Assembly: GCF_000003815.2 (NCBI RefSeq)
Contig: NC_049992.1
Coordinates: 17,099,780-17,163,779 of the forward strand
Direction: 5' to 3'
DNA length: 64,000 bases
Origin: Branchiostoma floridae
Taxonomy: Eukaryota; Chordata; Leptocardii; Amphioxiformes; Branchiostomatidae
Part shown: positions 19,158-31,620 of the stretch, in pieces
Position numbering within the stretch: position 1 is the stretch's first letter
Layout of the letters: the number at the start of each line of letters is the position of its first letter
The notes under the pieces: model-generated
The model's database searches: none
Told to the model about the DNA's origin: nothing
The model's input: the letters and a program-made list of their open reading frames with translations, nothing else
Position numbers and translations under genes: made by a program

Positions 19158-20730
19158 GTGATCACCAAAAGACTACATTTCTACTAAAAGCACAAAATCC
19201 CACCATCATACAGAACGTGGGACAGTTCATTAACCACTGCATTCAAAGAAGAAGTCAAACCCGACAATAGTATTCATAGCATCATGTAGTTGATTAGACA
19301 CTAGTTTTATGTATTTACCTCTCTTAGTTCTTGAGACTGTATATGCAATTAGCCCTTGGGAATGATTTTGCAAATAAACATCCTATATGTATATTCATTG
19401 TTCATTGTACCGAATACATACTCGTAGCTTTCTTCAACAAGCACAAAGCTGACATGGGACAACGGCTTAATGAATGAATGAATGAATGAATGAATGAATA
19501 AATGAATGAATGAAGACCATTATTGCACATTTTTGCCACACCGGGCTAAGTACAGGTCACAACAAGACATGTTGAAAAGATACAGTTTACAGATACAAAA
19601 TGAGGCTATTGCTGGATAAATTCATCTTCTCCTCGCTTTTCTATTATATTTTATGATCGATGGTTTGTCTAGTTGTATTAGGACTATGACTTTTTCTACA
19701 GAACTTAGGTGTATGAAATAAGGAAATTGGTTTATGCTTCTGTCACAAATTAAGACTTGAGCTCGGAAAATATGGTCGACGCTCGGATGATTTTGAAATT
19801 CAGTGAGCTATGGTCAGCAGCTTTTTTGATTAATAATAGCCTTTATTGCACATTCATGCCCTATCGGGCTAAGTACAGGCATATAGAAACAAAAGGTAGT
19901 AATGCAGTACACATGGTTTCTAAAACATGGATTCTAAAACTAGTCTAATACATTTGTTCGGCTTCTTCTCGTTTCTTAGTAATGTTAAATATGTAGCTTG
20001 AGATGTGTTTGTATAATGTCGTTCGATCAAACCTCATAAGAAAAATGAATTTTTCAACTATAGACAAAGATTCAAAGCTAGGGAACTTTCCTATAATATA
20101 GCTAAAAAGAATACTTCTATCATTACTATATAAACTACAATCTAATAAAATTTGATAGACACATGCAGAGTCAGTCGGGTAGCCCCAAACACAACCTTTT
20201 TTCGTGGGCCTTATCTAAATGCGGAGGAGGGACTTGAAGAAGACTCGAGGTGAACGAAGAATCCCCGATATCCGTTTTGTACTGATAGTGTACAGATAGA
20301 AGATGTCATCGTAATCCTCGCTCGGAATGCCCGGCGTAGGTGGACAAATCCCCCGACGAATAGCAGAGAATCTTCCGGACTAAAAGTTTGGTGGCGCTCT
20401 GCACATGAGTAAGTCCTCTCACGGCAAGAGCAATCTGAAGTAACGCATTTCATAGAGAGCACGATAAAAAGGTGCATTATGTCCAAATTGTATGGCGGGA
20501 GAAAGCCTTTTGGTTACAGAAAAGAAATGGGGAAGTTACGAGCGGATTTTGTGTGAATTTGAATGGATGTGTACAATGCACATGTGTTTTATGGGTGTGT
20601 GATGTATGCATTGAAAAGCGTAGCGTTCACCAAATGTATTACTGTCAAGTTACACTCGCAAAGGTCTTTTTAACGTCTGCGTTTTTGTTCCTACTCTGTT
20701 AGTGTCTATTATTTATATATATATAATCCA
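19158..20730. other. Retrotransposon remnants, no host gene recognised
   Basis: LINE 3-prime ends lie at about 19195-19390 (plus), 19487-19590 (minus) and 19838-19890 (minus). A run of AATG tetranucleotides spans 19468-19514. A 91-residue minus-strand frame at 20211-20486 has no recognised domain and no clear splice sites. Confidence 0.45.
19195..19390 (+). mobile_element. LINE 3-prime end: C-terminus of ORF2 plus tail
   Basis: One frame reads QNVGQFINHCIQRRSQTRQ and then a stop, very similar to ENVGQFIFYCIRKRSQTHQ at 20760-20826. About 130 bp later comes a GCAATTAGCCC..GGGAATGATTTTGCAAATAAA tail. This is a 5-prime truncated non-LTR copy. Confidence 0.65.
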
Positions 20731-20992
20731 TCTTCTTGCTTAAGTCGTCCAACCCCTTTATATATGAAAATGTTGGACAATTCATCTTCTACTGCATACG
20801 GAAAAGAAGTCAAACCCATCAATTAGCTTAAGTAGAAATTGATTTAGTTTAGACGTTATTCCCTTTTTATTTATCTATGATTATCATTTCCCTTCCTTGT
20901 TAAGTATGTTTATGTATACCACTACTACCTTACCCTGTATGCAATTAGCCCTCGGGCATGAATTTGCAATAAAGATTATTATTATTATTATA
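20731..20992 (+). mobile_element. LINE 3-prime end with (ATT)n tail
   Basis: It encodes ENVGQFIFYCIRKRSQTHQLA and a stop, then about 120 bp of 3-prime UTR, then GCAATTAGCCCTCGGGCATG, AATTTGCAATAAAG and an ATT microsatellite tail. The inverted 37226-37310 segment is the same C-terminal piece. Confidence 0.7.
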
Positions 20993-21224
20993 ATTGCGCT
21001 TTATGAACATATCAGAAAAGAGTTCCCATATTTTAAACATTTTAATGCAACGGATAAATTTCTATTTTTGATGCGCCTAGATAAACCCTGTATATCACAC
21101 ATTATCTGTTCCTATATCTACACCTGTACAAAGAAGCGAGAAGATGTCGACCATCCTGTTAGCCTAGTACCTTCAATTAGTTAAATTGTATCTTGTTGTC
21201 TCTGCATATGTCTGTTATGTCTGT

Positions 21225-21297
21225 TTTCAGTGACCTGTACCTAGCCCATCGAGGCATGAATGTACAATAAAGGTCTTTCATTCATTCATTCATTTAT
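21225..21297 (+). mobile_element. LINE 3-prime tail with (ATTC)n
   Basis: Ends in TAGCCCATCGAGGCATGAATG, ACAATAAAGGTCTTTC and an ATTC repeat, matching the tails at 20940-20992 and, inverted, at 393-440 and 19838-19890. Confidence 0.6.
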
Positions 21298-21299
21298 AC

Positions 21300-22440
21300 C
21301 CATAGTGGCAGGGCATTGGAAGAGCAACCCAATGGCATTGATCCCGAAGAAAATGGAGAAAAGGACCGTTAAAAATTACGTTGATGAGAAGATATGCTTT
21401 AATGATCGAGTTAAACGCTTTTAAGACAGCTACAGACATAGTTGAGCGTGAAAAATGTTACCTTATTATATGTTATATTTCATATATAGTCTTACCAAAT
21501 ATAACTTTTCATGAATATGTCACTCGAGTGACCCCCTCTCTTTCTTTCTCTCTCTCTTTCTCTCGCTCTCTCTACATTATTAATAAGTAAAAGACCTCCC
21601 CCTTATAAACATAGATTAGCAGCAAACGTTATGATTATAATGTGCACTTCTTCTAGTGGTAATTGAATATAGCTGGGGGATTTTAAAGAGAATAGTTTAA
21701 AATCTATGGTAATGTGCTATCTAACTGTTCACAATACTACAGAGTACTCTTTAAATACAGTAACCAAAAAACACAAGCGCCAAATATAGAGTATAATAGA
21801 CAGTAACTAAACCCTTCCGTAGCCAGAAGCTAACAGTGTTCGAGCGCTGAAAGCCCAGAGATTAACCACTTCCGAGCAAGTCGGAAGTTATTAGCTGTAT
21901 TATTAGCCCAGGAAACAAGGTCAATTCACGGGGGCCCCCTAGGGACTATTTGTCATTGTGAATGCCAATGAAAGTACAACAGGGTAATGTGCTACAGATC
22001 ATGGTAAAGGTCTTGTCATATTTTTCTATTCTTGCCATTCACCACTTTTTACGCTAGCAATCTCTCTCTCTCTCTTTCCCTCTTTGTCTGTCTGCCTGAG
22101 ATCACTTCCTCCATCCCTCCCTGTTTGTCTCCCTCTGCCCCCGTCCCCCCTCTCTCTCCAACGTTTATGATTATTGCCCGAGCATGTCCAACACAGCTCA
22201 AGCTTTTAAATTTTGTGGCAGGGGTAACATTTCTGGTAATGAAGTACTAGTAGCGAAAGTAACCATGTTCACAATTATAATGTTACAGTATATTGCACTT
22301 AAGAGCATGGAAACTTTGAAACTTTATAGAAGAGAGTGCTTTTTATGTAGCCATCTGTATCTGTTATCTGTACTTCCACCCGAGATTTGTGTTTGATGTT
22401 AAATGGTATAATTTACGATAGGATACATACTACACCTTTG
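21300..22440. other. No gene recognised
   Basis: Short pyrimidine-rich runs at 21530-21572 and 22062-22160, otherwise unique-looking AT-rich DNA. No open frame has a recognisable domain. Confidence 0.5.
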
Positions 22441-22456
22441 GTTTCTGTGAACGTGC

Positions 22457-22493
22457 CCCCCCCCACACACACACGTACACACCCATACATACA

Positions 22494-22549
<56 letters not shown>

Positions 22550-22566
22550 TACACACGCACACATAG
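22457..22566. repeat. (CA)n microsatellite
   Basis: Poly-C followed by a long CA run with a few TACA interruptions. Confidence 0.95.
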
Positions 22567-22769
22567 TGCACACACACAGAATACGCAAATGAGCAGTTAC
22601 AACATGTTTTGAAATTCCTTGCGAAGTCTATATAGTATATACAATCTGGCCAACTGAGGAGTGAAACCCTGTCCAATAGTACGAAAACATCAGGGGTTCG
22701 AACTCATGACCTCTAAGATTGTCCATGACCTCTAAGATTGTCCAGAAGCAGCGTCACTGGCCACTGAAC

Positions 22770-22896
22770 TACGAACGGAACCAAAACGGACTATGCACGC
22801 CAACCAAAACGTTACTACGGCAACGCTACCCAAAACCGTACCTACGCCACGCTAACCAAAAACGGAAGTACGCCACGCTACCAAAACGTACAACGC
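22770..22896. repeat. Minisatellite of about 29 bp running into an assembly gap
   Basis: About four imperfect units of the type TACGCCACGCTAACCAAAAC are visible before the N run. The array very likely continues into the gap. Confidence 0.75.
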
Positions 22897-22996
22897 NNNN
22901 NNNNNNNNNNNNNNNNNNNNNNNNNNNNNNNNNNNNNNNNNNNNNNNNNNNNNNNNNNNNNNNNNNNNNNNNNNNNNNNNNNNNNNNNNNNNNNNN
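22897..22996. other. Assembly gap (100 N)
   Basis: Exactly 100 N at the edge of a minisatellite, so the gap is probably an unresolved tandem array. Confidence 1.
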
Positions 22997-23332
22997 CGTA
23001 GTCAGTCTGGTAGAGACGAGTAAAAAGCAGAGGACGGCTGAGCTGTTCTGTCCGACAATTATTATTCTGCTACATGGAATAGTTATTACCACTCTGTAAC
23101 AGGAGAGTCTCTGAAGTACACTTCGGGGTGATGAACTCTGTGTGCTTCAATATCACTGCAGATTGGATTACCTGCAACGTTTTATTACCTCAAACTAGGT
23201 TTCTTACACTTGCCCCCTCAGGCTGAAACAAATCAATAGGTTGGTTGGTAACGAAAAGGTAGCTAAAGGTAGTGTCCGATAGCCATAGGCCGTAGGGACA
23301 GTTTTAGTGGCCCGGGTTGTTATAGGTGGTAT

Positions 23333-23572
23333 CTCACCACACTTGGGGCACCAATGCGGCACTCCGGGGTTCGAAAGATTATTCAACAAATTTCAGAGAT
23401 AAAGAACGAATCTAAGTAAGTTTTGCGTATTTTGTTGTCTTCTAAGTCACAATTTTGAGTGTTACGCAATATCTTAACTATTAAACATTTTGGCGAAAAT
23501 AACACAGCAGTGCCGCAGTGAACGAACCCCGCAGTGCCGCACCGGTGCCCCAAGTGCAGTGAGATACCACCG
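23333..23572. mobile_element. Relative of the 15757 hairpin MITE
   Basis: Same ends (AGGTGGTATCTCACCACACT and GTGAGATACCACC), the AGAGATAAAGAACG core of the left arm and the CAGTGCCGCA..CGGTGCCCCA right arm. The arms are diverged and the right arm also carries the GCAGTGAACGAAC segment of the 17205-19155 element. Confidence 0.75.
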
Positions 23573-25680
23573 TATCCACTGTGTCTAGGCCCAACCCTCT
23601 CCGTCCATTCCCCCACTGACTTTTTGTAGCTCCCCTAACGAAATCAGGTACCCATTTTAACACCTGATGGATTGAGGAAAGCCGTGTTAAGTGTCTTTAC
23701 CAAGAACACAAAATTGGTGGCATGACAGAATTTGAACCCAGGGTCAGTCTTTCCTTTGGGCCAAACACGATCCCACTCTAAGGTTTTACAATTCAGCAGG
23801 GAAAAATATCATTTCTCTGAGTAATACCGAGACATCTATCCTAATTTTTAGAAAATTACTTTCTCAGACTATAATACATTGAACGATTCAATCACATGCT
23901 TTTAAGCCTTTCTTTCCCATAGAATGAACTCTACTCGGTCGAGCGTGGTTATAGGATAGCCATGTTTAAAAGCATTGTACATCTTGTATATAAAACCATC
24001 CCTTTGTCAGTTTTACTGGCTTCTCTTTCTATCCATTTCAAAAGCCGGACTGACCTCGCTTTTCTTATCTCAGTCCGCACAGCCCACGAAAGGTCGTAAA
24101 CGCAGAGTAGTCCGAGTTTTACGACAGTCTACACAACGTCCTCTTCTTACAAAGTCTCGTTACAACTTTAACCCTGGTGGGTTCAGAATTCGTCTTGTGA
24201 TTCAACCAGGGAATAAATCTTATTGCCCGGGTTCGTACTTCTTTGTAACTCCGCAAAAACTGGAAATCCGCTTCAAGATTTGATTTCCGACTCTTGGAAA
24301 GGAATGCAATTTCCTGAAAGGTCTTGTGAAGTCATAACATTAGGCATTAGGGGGTATTTTGTGGGAGACAGGGCTGTAATTCTTAGGTCTTAGATGTGCG
24401 TCTGTGACGTAAGGGGTGTCCTTATCGTTCGATTTGCCGAAGAAGATTGGTGAGGTGAACCCAAGTCTTTCGCCGGCGAAGGTCAGAGAGGTTAGGAAAC
24501 TTACAGATGTGAAGAATATCTTGCTCTTGTCGACGATATCAGCAAATCTGTTTCAGAAGCGGAAAATACTGGCTATGGCAGTCCAACCTAGGCCTATTCT
24601 CCAAGCAGAGGTTGAGTCGCGGAAATATAGTAGTGGTTGGGATTTTTACCGGCTAGGTTATCTGTACAAGAGCAGAAATCTACACCAGGAGGCAAAATAT
24701 TGTTGATTTGATTTACAATAATATTGTGGTTTGCAGTGTAGAAATAAGCCGATAGGGGGCTGTATACAATTCCTGCAGTTTTAATAAGGCTGGAAGGGGG
24801 CTACGTACATGTACATGCACCCATGCAGTTTGGAAGTAGGCTGCAAGGGGTTTGAGATGAAACCATGACATATGGGGACTGAGGGGCGATAATAGGATAT
24901 CAGGTACTCATATCTAAACGTTGGGTTGATTGTTAATTTTTGTTCAATGGTACAACGCTGTCTAGGAATTCAGTTTATTCCGGTTAAATATTACTTTAAT
25001 ATTATCAAAATGAAGTTATCTATTATTTTATTTTGTATATGAACATCGTTTGTGTTTTATAGTAAACCATTTGAGTCGTCAGTCCATGAAATATATAATG
25101 AGCTGGCCCAACGTCTTATTTCAAACACCTTGCCCCCACATAGCATTACGTGCATATAGACGTAAAAGGGGAAAATTGAACACTGAAGTAATACAATCCA
25201 ACAATAAAAAAGGGAATTATACGTGTAATTTTATCATTCATTCAATTTCAGAATTATCAAATTATTATTATCTGTAACATAATGCATGGTCTATTCGCCT
25301 TGTTATCAATGCAGTAATTCACTTGCTCCTTTTCATGCCATTGTGACAGAGCTAAGTGAGAGCATGATACAGTCGCGCTCATATTTAATTCATGCACCGT
25401 GGGAACACCAGGAAAAATAGGCTTTCGGACGGGAACAAGCAATTACCGATGTCCTGGGGGAGGCCGGAGTGTTCTCTCCCACTAATGACCACTGGTGCAC
25501 CTGTTGTGTCCAACCCTCGGGCAGGGCAGGAGAAATTGTGAGGCATGGTTCACGTCAATGTAGGTTCACGCTTGCGTATTTATAAACTCAAGTAGGTAGC
25601 GAAACACACTCCTAGGTTGGCTTCACTCCTCTGTCAGCTTTTGATACTTTCTTATGCTGCCGTAGGATCTGCTTTGATAT
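23573..25680. other. No gene recognised
   Basis: A SINE-like fragment (GGTGGCATGACAGAATTTGAAC) lies at 23675-23750, and a single end of the CTCCAAGCAGAGG family at about 24599. Open frames at 23975-24283 and 24416-24706 show no domain and lack supporting splice sites. Confidence 0.45.
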
Positions 25681-25950
25681 CAAAATTCAAGTACGTATTA
25701 GGTCCGTATGGGGTTCTGAGCATCAACCAGGCTCCATAGGTCACTGAAAAAATAGCAGAATTTGGACAAATGTAGACAGATAATACTACTATGTCAGACT
25801 ACTAGGGTTATAGTTTTGCGACCCAGTTTTGAATGTTATCTGTCATATTTCTACTATTTTAGAGTGAATTGTGGAGCCTGGTAGAGGCTACGAATTCCAC
25901 ACGGACCTCATACTGACTTGAATATATACGCACGTGTGAACCCGTTCATG
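25680..25950. mobile_element. Diverged relative of the 5603 MITE
   Basis: It shares the inverted CAGGCTCCATAGGTCA / GTGGAGCCTGGTAGAG pair, the TTTGGACAAATGTAGACAG segment and the order of parts with 5603-5907. The outermost ends are degraded. Confidence 0.65.
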
Positions 25951-26069
25951 TATGATCTGCGGGCTGTACGTTGGGGAAGCTTGTGGAGTTTGCGTCGTCC
26001 GATTAGTGAAGGCAGCCTACCATTTTGATAAAGTCGACCTCGTAGGGTGTTAGGAGATTAATTTTGTTC

Positions 26070-26356
26070 AGGCACAAACAGACAGAGACAGACAGGCAGG
26101 CACAGACACAGACACAGACACACACAGACAGGTACAGGCACAGACACAGATATACACAGACACACACAGACAGACACACACACATGCACACTCACGCACG
26201 CACAGACGAACGCGCATACAGATGCGCGCGCACACTCACAAACACATAGAGAGAGACATTCACACACATACAATGACACACGCACATGTGCGCGCGCACA
26301 CAGACATACAATAATACACGCGCACACACACACACACATACACACACACACACACA

Positions 26357-26423
<67 letters not shown>

Positions 26424-26440
26424 ACACTATTTCTCTCTCT
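26070..26440. repeat. Compound CA / CAGA microsatellite
   Basis: A CAGA-rich stretch passes into a long CA run ending in CTCTCTC. The cysteine/valine-rich frames on the minus strand are artefacts of this repeat. Confidence 0.95.
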
Positions 26441-26658
26441 CTCTCCAACACACAGGTTTTGAAGCAAAAAAAAGCATGGTGTAGGTAAGTATTGCATTAT
26501 GCATTCTAACTCCAAGTGATGATGATTCATATGATTCCAGCAATGTGATTTTAGCCTTTGCATTTAGTACGGATGTGGCAATCTTTTCAAACCATAATAG
26601 GACACATTGAATGAGCCAAATGGTTACTTCCAGCTATAATGCCTCTTTTCATCAATGT

Positions 26659-28957
26659 TCAGTGTATCTCTCGTGCCTCTACAACCAGCAAACCGATGGT
26701 GAACGTAAAACTAAATGGACCCTGATCAATGGATTCTCTTATACGCTCACGCCAGGGAAAATGGATCATGTCTATTAGAGTTACCATGAAGTACGGTTTC
26801 TTCTGAAACTCGGCACCTCCTGTATAGCCCATCCACTTTTTACTATGCTCGAAAATTGAAGGGAACGTAAATATGACATTACGGCTGGCATGGTTCGGAC
26901 GACGAACAGCGAGGCAGAAGTGCAAGGCCACATAAAAGCGGGTGTAAATCAGATTTTCAACGGCGGCCTTACTACTAGTGATGTACGACGTAGAGGAATA
27001 CATGCGTGATATATGTGGTCCTACAGGGAAGTGAGGCAAGGACAGCGCCGGTAAGTCTGTTGGAAAGAGAGATCAACGCCAGGAAAACGCACAAAAAGAA
27101 TGTTTACATCACTCTAGTGCTTGAAGCGTGCGGGTATGGATACTACTAACATTACATGTCCATCAATTTTGTATTCAATGCTTTCAGCCCCCTTCTCTCT
27201 CCATCTCTCTCTCCTTCTCCCCCTCCCTTCTCTTCTCTTCTCTCTATGTTTCTTTTTGCATTGTCTAGTACATGTCTCGCTAACTATACATTCTTTCTGG
27301 CGTCGCCAATCCATTTCTACATCAATACTGAACCCTCCCCTCTGTCTCCTCTCTATACCCACATTGCACTATTGAGTTGATGCATAGATTCTCATCCCTT
27401 TTGGAACCAATACTGAACTTTCCCAATGCCCCCTTCTCTTCTCTCTCTCCCCCTTTGTCTCCAATTCTCCATATCTCTTACATATACATAGATACATATA
27501 GGATAACCCTTACTGAACCGTCCCATTCTCTGTCCGAGTCTGTCTCTGTCTGTCTCTGTCTCTCTCTGTCTCTCTCTCTCTCATTCGTTGTACAGCAGGT
27601 GTAACGTAATCATAGATCCTCATCCATACCTACACCAGTACTGAACCGTCCCTATGCTTGGCGATAACAGTATTGACTGGGGGCGGTGTGGGTCGGGTGG
27701 TGTGAGAGGTTTCCAAGTGTTAATCAACTCTGCCCACCCTAACACTACTCATTACAACAAGTTAACTCGTATCTACTACCATAGGGCTGCGGTAACCTGA
27801 TTAGTTTTATCTACGGCCGTATTTTACCTCAAATAAGTGTCAATGGACGAAACCTTAGACCAAACATCTTTGAAGATTTTCTGTGCGTTAAAGGGTTTAC
27901 GCTTAGCCATTAGGTGGAAGGGTCGTTGAAAACAAAAGCAGATAAGTCCAAATTTGATTAACTGAAATTATCCATACTGAGAAGCAGAGTTAAAGAGACC
28001 GTGAACAATTAGAGACTGGGTTTATTATATTCAATAGAATGTTTTAAACAATGTTGTCCCTGTGGCTCAATTGGTAATAGCCTCACAGTTGAACTGCTGG
28101 TTCCAACTAATAGTCGTTAGTAAGTGGAAGACCCCGGTTCAAATCCCAGGAAGGGCGAATCGGTTAGGGTTGCACCCGTCTTTCGGAAGGGACGTACATT
28201 GGGGTCCCGTGTTCTAGGAGGTGCCTAATTCAAGTCAGAATTTACCCCGCTACTAAACAGCAAGGAACTTGCTGACCTTTTTGCCAAAAGGCACTACAAG
28301 ATGAACAGTAATATTATACATGGTGGTAATTTTGAAAGATGCATGCGGTACAAATTTCTCAATGTGTCTATGTCGGGTATGTGAAAGACATTTTCACAGC
28401 ATGCCGTAGGGAAAATGCGTCCCGCAAAATGTCACTGACAAAATTGTCTAGATAATGAGACAACTGTTACATGACACTTACCCACGGGCATATTTTCTTC
28501 TCGTATAGACAATATATATAAACGTCAAGTTGAAGGATTGGAGGCTTATTCAGCCACTTGCCCATAATGTCTTTTTAAGAAGCTTGATTTCACTACCCGT
28601 GTGTAATTACGTTCAAAGAAACTGGCCATTCCGCTTTTCAAGGGCACAATGCATCAATTACAAGATGAAAGAAATCAGATAAATCTGGCCTATAACTAAA
28701 CTAGCTACAGTATACACCCACCTTTTCTCTCCTGATGGGCAACGTAAATGCTGCCTTGATAGTGCGGAATTCTTATACCGTATTAGAATGCTATCAGGAC
28801 TAAAACGGCACAATTTCAGCTGATTTGAACCGAAATAACATAGTTATCGAAACAGAATTCACCAAGGGTCGAGGCTTGCACACTTACCTTCTAGCCAAGC
28901 ACACAGTAGGATCACTCCTGTTGTTAGTACCATCCTCAGTGTGTCCAGGCCCATCAT
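26659..28957 (-). CDS. Tentative two-exon gene for a small secreted protein
   Basis: Exon 1 (28957-28888) starts with ATG-ATG and encodes a signal peptide (hydrophobic core MVLTTGVILLCAWL), ending at a strong donor (GAAG|GTAAGTG) in phase 1. Exon 2 (27056-26659) follows a good acceptor (CTCTCTTTCCAACAG) in matching phase and runs open for 131 residues to TGA. Together they give about 155 residues. Apart from the signal the product is basic and aromatic-rich, with one cysteine in the mature part (HFCLAVRR) and a central FTFPSIFEHSKKWMGYTG. I do not recognise the family. The pairing is inferred from phase and proximity only. The signal exon could instead belong to another minus-strand gene, for example the Ig-SH3 receptor, which also needs a phase-1 signal exon. 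Confidence 0.4.
27185..27600. repeat. Pyrimidine-rich, TC-repeat region
   Basis: Several TC and TCTG runs with C/T bias, including TCTGTCTCTGTC repeats near 27538-27582. Lies in the intron of the tentative secreted-protein gene. Confidence 0.85.
28057..28310 (+). mobile_element. tRNA-derived SINE
   Basis: Starts with a tRNA-like head: a box A (GGCTCAATTGGTAATAGCC) and box B (CGGTTCAAATCCCAGGAAGG) separated by about 55 bp. The body (CACCCGTCTTTCGGAAGGGA, TGGGGTCCCGTG, CTAGGAGGTGCC) also appears inverted at 16328-16510 and 56370-56460. The head is too altered to be a working tRNA gene. Confidence 0.75.
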
Positions 28958-28959
28958 TG

Positions 28960-29124
28960 ATGCAGAAAGAACGTGATTTTCCGGGTTTACGTTTAATCAA
29001 CGTTGTTGTTGATCGACTTGCTTGAACAGGCTTGAAGTCCACTTTTGATGCTACGAAGTATCCGTGGTTGTGGTGGGTGCATCCAAACGCGCCCTGCAAC
29101 GATTGACCATTATCGAACACACGC

Positions 29125-29157
<33 letters not shown>

Positions 29158-30840
29158 CTCAACTCTGAATTTCAGACGAGATTTCCAGCCACCCCAACCG
29201 ACCCGCTTAGCTCCAAAAGTGCGTCTTGTATTTTCCAACACTTCTCGGATGATGTGGTGTAAAACCGGCCTCTGTCGCAACTGATGACAACGTTCTTAAT
29301 CACACCTGCCGACTGATGACACTTGGATATCAGAGGGAAGATCTCACGGTAGCCCGTGCGTTCCGTCGACGTTCGTGTCTGTCTGCAGAACTGAGTGACG
29401 TGACGTTGCGTCCGTGGCGCATCCAAGAGACGGAAGCTGTCAGCCCCTCCTGGGAACGAGACCTCGGGCAGTGACCCTGCCCCTGGGAACGTCACTCATC
29501 TGTCAGACGACTCTTTTTTCTCGTGGCGGGAAAGAAAAAAACAACACACATCTGATGATCTCCTCTCCGCCAAGTGGAGCCTACAAGTGGTGGTATGACT
29601 CGCGCGCTCACCCAGCGACCCTTTGACTTTGCGGCTGCCACCGTGGACTGTCTCTTCCATCTCCGCGTAAATTTGCACTCGCTCCCGCCGGCCCCAGAGG
29701 GCGCGTGTTGCAGCATGGACAATCAGCGGGCCACGGAGTCGGAAGTCGCGATGGAAAGTTGGCGATAAGGGACGGGTACTGAATCGGGATGTTTTCACAA
29801 AATGTTGGACGTGACCATGTTTTTTTTTTGTTACGCGAGGGTCACAAATGTCATTTTCAGTTGGGATTAATGGAAAATATCACTTGTAGATCTAGTACAA
29901 CGACAACTTCAGAATCGGAATGTCACTAAAAAAAACTTGGACGTGACCATATTTTGTTCGTTGGCGAGAGAAACATAGGTGAAGACAATCAACTAAGAAA
30001 ATAATGTCAATTTTCTGTTGGATCATAGGAAATAAAGCAACGGCACAACTATAAATCAGGTAAGGAATCGAGATGGTACAAAAAAGGTTCAACGTGGCTT
30101 TTTCTTTCTTACGACAGAGCTTAAGATTATAAAGGTGCTGTCAGAATTAAGACAATAGAGAGAAGACGATGTATCACGACTATAAGACAAGAAGAATGAT
30201 TCGTAGTATTTTCGGTTTTTCTCATTCATTATCAAAGATACACCATCTGATGATAAGATAAAGTAAGATATCAACACGGCTGTCACAAAGTGTTGACATT
30301 TTATCACCAAATGTTGAAGGAACCGTCACGCAGGAAACGTAGCTAATCGATTCAAATATCGTAGAAAAAGCTAACATCCAAAATGATGCACTGGCTTGTT
30401 TTTCTTTTGTAGGCCTAAGAAACAAGAAATGCTGGTTACCCGAATTGTATTCTTGTAACGGCTTGTTTATTTGTCTCTGGATAAAGTATAAAATGGATGT
30501 CTGTTCTGAGAAGTATTGGACATTTGCAGCGATCCCCTCATAAGTAGCGTAATGAAACGCGACCTCTTTCAGCGAGAGTTGGAGCCCAGAGAGACCCCAA
30601 TTGCCCCCTGGTCTTGCCAGGCGTTATTGTGCCCTAGTCGCCCGGGAGTACAGGGTAGCAGCCCCGCCCACAGCGGTCTTATCACCCGCTCGCACCCTGC
30701 ATCGGGCTCAAGCAAAACGAACGCTGGTGCTTATAGGTTATAGCCAGAGAGACAAGCTTCATAAAGGGTAGATTCGCCGCATAAAATGACGCCTAGAATT
30801 CGTCCGTGTCAAAAGCTAGGAAGCTCAGCTTTGTAAAATG
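28960..30840. other. No gene recognised; GC-rich patch
   Basis: A (CT)n run lies at 29127-29156. From 29330 to 29770 the DNA is GC- and CpG-richer, and several overlapping open frames exist on both strands without any recognisable domain. It could be a promoter or an exon of an unrecognised gene. 30600-30720 is another GC-rich stretch without an assignment. Confidence 0.3.
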
Positions 30841-31374
30841 ACTGAAAAAACATGGTTCTTTATTCACAGCTATGGAGTTACAACAGCTGACGTTTCGGTG
30901 ACAGTCTGTCACCTTCCACCGATTATTAGTAAGTTAATGTCAGGAAAATTTGAGGGTAGGGGCATGGACTAATTCACGTTATGGACCGCACTCCTCACAC
31001 TGCAGCAGCGACACCTAGCAGCTGGGTGAAGGTACTGCCCTAAGGGAGCTGACAGACGACCACCTGAACGTCGGCTATTGTATTGTTATGAATGTTGTTT
31101 ATTCAAATAGATTTGATTGTTTTTCTGATGTTGCCACGTCACTGATTGAATATGTGATATGCATATAGGCGATTTTGTCCACACAACGTCACAATAGGCC
31201 AGGGCCATGTTGATTCGGTTGTTTGGATGACGTCCACTCGCGCACCACTCCCCCTCCAATAAAATTCGACCACACTGTATATCATACAAAACAGCTGCGG
31301 CCACATTGATGTGATTTTATGAATGGCATCTGCCCGCGCATCACTTTTGGCCTGCACCCCCTCCCCCATATAAT

Positions 31375-31620
31375 AGTGCCTTTGAACACAAACATCTCTT
31401 TGTATTTGCCTTTGCAACACGGTGCAACTGAACACCAATGCTTTCTTCGTGCGACCGTGAAACAAGAACTACCCTGTATTCAACCGGAATTTTTTGAGTG
31501 CTTATAGTGTGTGACGCGACGTTGGGTTTTCCGAAGTCCTTTTTTTTGCCAGCAAGCTTGTCATTCTAAAAGCTTGTGAAGAAACATCGCTTGGGTCGTT
31601 AAGAACTGGAACATTCCCAG
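31375..31620. repeat. ~240-bp module, copy 1, upstream of the NLR gene
   Basis: It shares ordered blocks with 32815-33055: CTTTGTATTTGCC, GTGCGACCGTGAAAC, GAACTACCCTGTATTCAAC and a final CTGGAA.ATT.CCAG. This copy ends about 220 bp before the NLR start codon; the other lies in intron 3. I do not know whether it is a mobile element or a regulatory duplication. Confidence 0.7.

Noticed and set aside
26003..26563. Cys/Val-rich frames resembling membrane or cysteine-rich proteins
   Set aside because: CA microsatellite translation.
28057..28150. A tRNA gene
   Set aside because: Box A and box B are recognisable, but the arms do not fold as a full tRNA and the sequence continues into a SINE body seen elsewhere.
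13161..28957. Joining the signal-peptide exon at 28957 to the Ig-SH3 receptor
   Set aside because: Phase fits, but the intron would be about 15.7 kb and would skip the nearer compatible exon at 27056; left unassigned.
29172..29798. Coding exons in the GC-rich patch
   Set aside because: Several overlapping frames on both strands, none with a domain or a convincing splice pair.
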